Below are positions 61,668-64,000 of a stretch of 64,000 nt of DNA, piece by piece (position 1 is the first letter of the stretch; every line of letters starts with the position of its first letter). The stretch comes from Marivirga sericea (GTDB lineage Bacteria; Bacteroidota; Bacteroidia; Cytophagales; Cyclobacteriaceae), in contig NZ_FXAW01000001.1 in assembly GCF_900177665.1 (NCBI RefSeq), positions 1,069,099 through 1,133,098 on the forward strand, written 5' to 3'. The translations under genes and the position numbers were made by a program. Below the pieces are notes generated by a model, which was not told the DNA's origin, made no database searches, and saw only the letters and a list, made by a program, of their open reading frames with translations.

Positions 61668-61840
61668 GACAATTTGATAGTTTTACGGTAAATATGTCAG
61701 TATATTAAACTTTAATATCCGAAAAATGTCGGGTTTCCGTTTAATTTAATTCCAAAATTAGAAAATATTTTATTGGCATAACAATTGAATTAGGAAAGCT
61801 CTTGATTTAAACGAATAAAAAAGAGATTTCAAATGCCATA

Positions 61841-64000
61841 ATGGCTGAAATAGTAAAAATATATATGGATTCAATATTTAAGCATCAACAGGTTTTTTCA
61901 GATATTAATGACGATGAAACAGGTGAGTTAATACAACTGATATCTACCGATGAGGAAAATAGTATGCGAGAGGAAGAATTACCTGATCAACTTCCGATCT
62001 TACCCATACGGAACACTGTACTTTTCCCAGGAGTAGTAATCCCTATTACAGTAGGGCGTCAAAAATCGATTAAACTTGTTAAAAAAGCATATAAGGGCGA
62101 TAGAATAATTGGTGTTGTAGCGCAATCCAACAGTAAGGTTGAAGATCCCGGAAAAGATGATATTTACAGCGTAGGAACTGTTGCTCGTATTCTAAAAATG
62201 ATTGTTTTACCAGATGGAAATACTACAATCATTATTCAGGGTAAGCAAAAGTTTCAAGTAAATGAAATTGTTCAAGAAGATCCTTTCCTGATTTCTACCT
62301 ACAAAGAGTTGGATGACGAAGAGTTAGATCCAAAATTAAAATCGAATAAAGCTGTTATTCAATCCTTAAAAGATGCTGCCAGTAAAATTTTAAAATTAAA
62401 TCCTGAGATTCCACAAGAGGCTCAGGTGGCTTTGGACAATATCGAAAACCCTAATTTCTTAACACATTTCCTTTCTTCTAATATTAATTCCGAAGTAGCA
62501 GATAAGCAAAAACTCTTAGAAAAAACGAATGCCAAAGAGCGTGCAACGCTATTATTGGAGTTCATGCTCAAGGATATCCAAATGCTGGAATTAAAGAATG
62601 AAATTCACAAAAAGGTTCATACTGATATCGATCAGCAGCAGAGAGATTACTTTTTAAGACAACAAATTAGAGTTTTGCAAGATGAATTAGGCCAAGACAG
62701 CCCAGATCAAGAATTAGATAACTTGAGACTAAAGGCTCAAGAGAAGAATTGGTCGGAGACTGTGCAAAAACATTTTAATAAAGAAATTGATAAGCTTTCT
62801 CGTATCAATCCACAAGCAGCAGAATATCCGGTTGCCATGAATTATGTGGAATTACTATTAGAATTACCTTGGGGTGAATTGACTAAGGATAATTTTGATT
62901 TGAAAAGAGCCAAGAAAATTTTAGACCGAGATCATTATGGGCTAGAAAAAGTAAAAGAACGAATTATAGAGTACCTAGCAGTATTAAAGCTAAAGCAGGA
63001 TATGAAAGCCCCGATTCTATGTCTTTACGGACCTCCGGGAGTTGGTAAAACTTCATTGGGTAAGTCGATATCTGATGCACTAGGCAGAAAATATGTTCGG
63101 ATGTCATTGGGTGGAGTTCATGATGAAGCGGAGATACGAGGACATAGAAAAACCTATGTAGGTGCTATGCCAGGGAAAATTGTGCAGAACATGAAAAAAG
63201 CGGGCAAATCAAACCCTGTTTATATTTTAGATGAAATAGATAAAGTCAATTCTGATTTCAGAGGGGATCCTTCTTCTGCTTTGCTTGAAGTTTTAGACCC
63301 AGAGCAAAATGAAACCTTCCAAGATAATTACTTAGAAGTTGAATATGACTTATCAAATGTACTTTTCATAGCAACCGCCAACTCATTAGACACCATTCAT
63401 CCTGCCTTAAGAGACAGAATGGAAGTGATTGAAGTAACCGGCTATACACTAGAGGAGAAAGTAGAGATCGCCAGAAAGCATCTTATACCCAAACAGAAAA
63501 AAGAGCATGGTTTAAAAACTAAAGATGTAGCAATTAGTAAAAAAGCTGTTGCTAAAATAATTGAAGACTACACACGCGAGTCAGGTGTTAGAGGTCTAGA
63601 AAGAACTATTGGTAAAATTGTTCGAAATATTGCCAAATCCATTGCGATGGAAGAAGAGTTTAACAATAAGATTGAACCCGAAGATGTTGTAAGAATATTA
63701 GGCGCAGAAGTTTTTGAAAAGGAAGTCTATCAAGATAATGAGACCGCTGGTTTAGTAACGGGCTTAGCCTGGACTTCAGTTGGTGGAGAAATCTTATTTA
63801 TTGAATCTAGTTTAAGTAGAGGAAAAGGAAAGCTGACCCTTTCTGGTCAGTTAGGAGATGTCATGAAAGAATCGGCAATGACTGCACTCTCCTACTTACG
63901 TTCTCATGCTGGTGAATTAGGCATCCATCACAAGATATTTGACCACTATGACCTGCATATCCACGTCCCAGCTGGTGCAGTGCCAAAAGATGGACCATCA
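61841..64000 (+). CDS. lon: Lon ATP-dependent protease, truncated by the window end
   Basis: Lon degrades unfolded and short-lived regulatory proteins. The frame from ATG 61841 is open for 720 codons to the window end, so the last roughly 100 residues are missing. The N-terminal LON domain starts at about residue 50 (LPILPIRNTVLFPGVVIPIT). Walker A is GPPGVGKTSLG at 397, Walker B is YILDEIDKVNSD, and a RGHRKTYVGAMPGK segment lies between them. The protease domain begins near residue 650. The final codons read PKDGPS, and the last codon of the window is the catalytic Ser of the Ser-Lys dyad. An in-frame ATG at 61865 is an alternative start. Confidence 0.96.
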   Translation, partial: MAEIVKIYMDSIFKHQQVFSDINDDETGELIQLISTDEENSMREEELPDQLPILPIRNTVLFPGVVIPITVGRQKSIKLVKKAYKGDRIIGVVAQSNSKVEDPGKDDIYSVGTVARILKMIVLPDGNTTIIIQGKQKFQVNEIVQEDPFLISTYKELDDEELDPKLKSNKAVIQSLKDAASKILKLNPEIPQEAQVALDNIENPNFLTHFLSSNINSEVADKQKLLEKTNAKERATLLLEFMLKDIQMLELKNEIHKKVHTDIDQQQRDYFLRQQIRVLQDELGQDSPDQELDNLRLKAQEKNWSETVQKHFNKEIDKLSRINPQAAEYPVAMNYVELLLELPWGELTKDNFDLKRAKKILDRDHYGLEKVKERIIEYLAVLKLKQDMKAPILCLYGPPGVGKTSLGKSISDALGRKYVRMSLGGVHDEAEIRGHRKTYVGAMPGKIVQNMKKAGKSNPVYILDEIDKVNSDFRGDPSSALLEVLDPEQNETFQDNYLEVEYDLSNVLFIATANSLDTIHPALRDRMEVIEVTGYTLEEKVEIARKHLIPKQKKEHGLKTKDVAISKKAVAKIIEDYTRESGVRGLERTIGKIVRNIAKSIAMEEEFNNKIEPEDVVRILGAEVFEKEVYQDNETAGLVTGLAWTSVGGEILFIESSLSRGKGKLTLSGQLGDVMKESAMTALSYLRSHAGELGIHHKIFDHYDLHIHVPAGAVPKDGPS

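Noticed and set aside
1-64000. CRISPR arrays, insertion sequences, integrases or toxin-antitoxin pairs
   Set aside because: No regularly spaced repeats, transposase motifs or typical toxin-antitoxin pairs were seen on reading both strands.

Overview
This window is about 64 kb of AT-rich chromosomal DNA from a member of the Bacteroidota. A gliding marine Cytophagales bacterium of the Marivirga/Flammeovirga type is the best guess, from gene content only. The grounds are a GldC gliding gene, a Bacteroidota-type LptE/SecG neighbourhood, Bacteroidota-specific small proteins (Lacal_2735-like, DUF3098, DUF1328-like), a PorE-like OmpA/PD40 protein, many TTG and GTG starts, and repeated TAnnTTTG promoter -7 elements. 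I see no phage, insertion sequence, CRISPR array or obvious island; this is ordinary core and lineage-specific chromosome.

Layout. 1-10 kb, mostly minus strand: HslV, the E2 subunit of pyruvate dehydrogenase with two lipoyl domains, a Skp/OmpH-like protein, a rhomboid protease, an HDAC-like deacetylase, several small hypothetical or membrane proteins, FabH and a gamma-carbonic-anhydrase-like protein. 10-18 kb, plus strand: a YceI lipoprotein, PabB, MiaB, a sigma-54 activator without sensor domain, LptE, a protein with a histone-H1-like Lys/Ala/Thr segment, SecG, then an outer-membrane-protein pseudogene broken by two in-frame stops. 18-23 kb, minus strand: phosphodiesterase, phosphohexomutase, secreted nucleoside hydrolase, 4-hydroxyphenylpyruvate dioxygenase. 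23-33 kb, plus strand: a membrane pyrophosphatase, a HAMP-GAF-PAS receptor, and a DNA-repair cluster (ATP-dependent ligase, Lhr-like helicase, PdeM) with a secreted DUF2147 protein inserted in it. 33-41 kb: an ECF sigma factor with a probable anti-sigma factor, then FtsX-DUF3098-UppP-TruB-RibF, a CoA-transferase pair, an M48 lipoprotein and GldC. 41-49 kb, mixed strands: outer-membrane proteins, a phytase-like lipoprotein, a cold-shock protein, MsrB, a periplasmic binding protein, LipB, a sugar-phosphate isomerase and YraN. 49-57 kb: a GT9 glycosyltransferase, PolX, a large secreted unknown, PyrR-PyrB, two paralogous small acidic proteins, cystathionine beta-synthase, and a tRNA-Lys/tRNA-Lys/tRNA-Leu cluster. 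57-64 kb: a TPR/SH3 membrane protein, RlmD, an OmpA/PD40 protein, and Lon, which is cut by the window end exactly at its catalytic serine codon.

What works together. Ligase, helicase and PdeM form the known ligase-associated DNA-damage cluster, but its usual exonuclease is not here. LptE, SecG, the Skp-like protein and the OmpA-like protein serve the cell envelope. FtsX and UppP act in division and peptidoglycan synthesis. HslV and Lon are cytoplasmic proteases. Twelve TAnnTTTG elements can be placed in front of genes; several contain the TTG/GTG triplets that would otherwise be taken as starts, so they correct the starts of ompH-like, cspA, cbs and rlmD.

I did not find a convincing new defence or mobile system. 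The best leads are the relocated glutamate in the pyrophosphatase, the double-stop pseudogene, the DUF2147 insertion in the repair cluster, the histone-like segment, and a pyrR gene with no leader room for attenuation.
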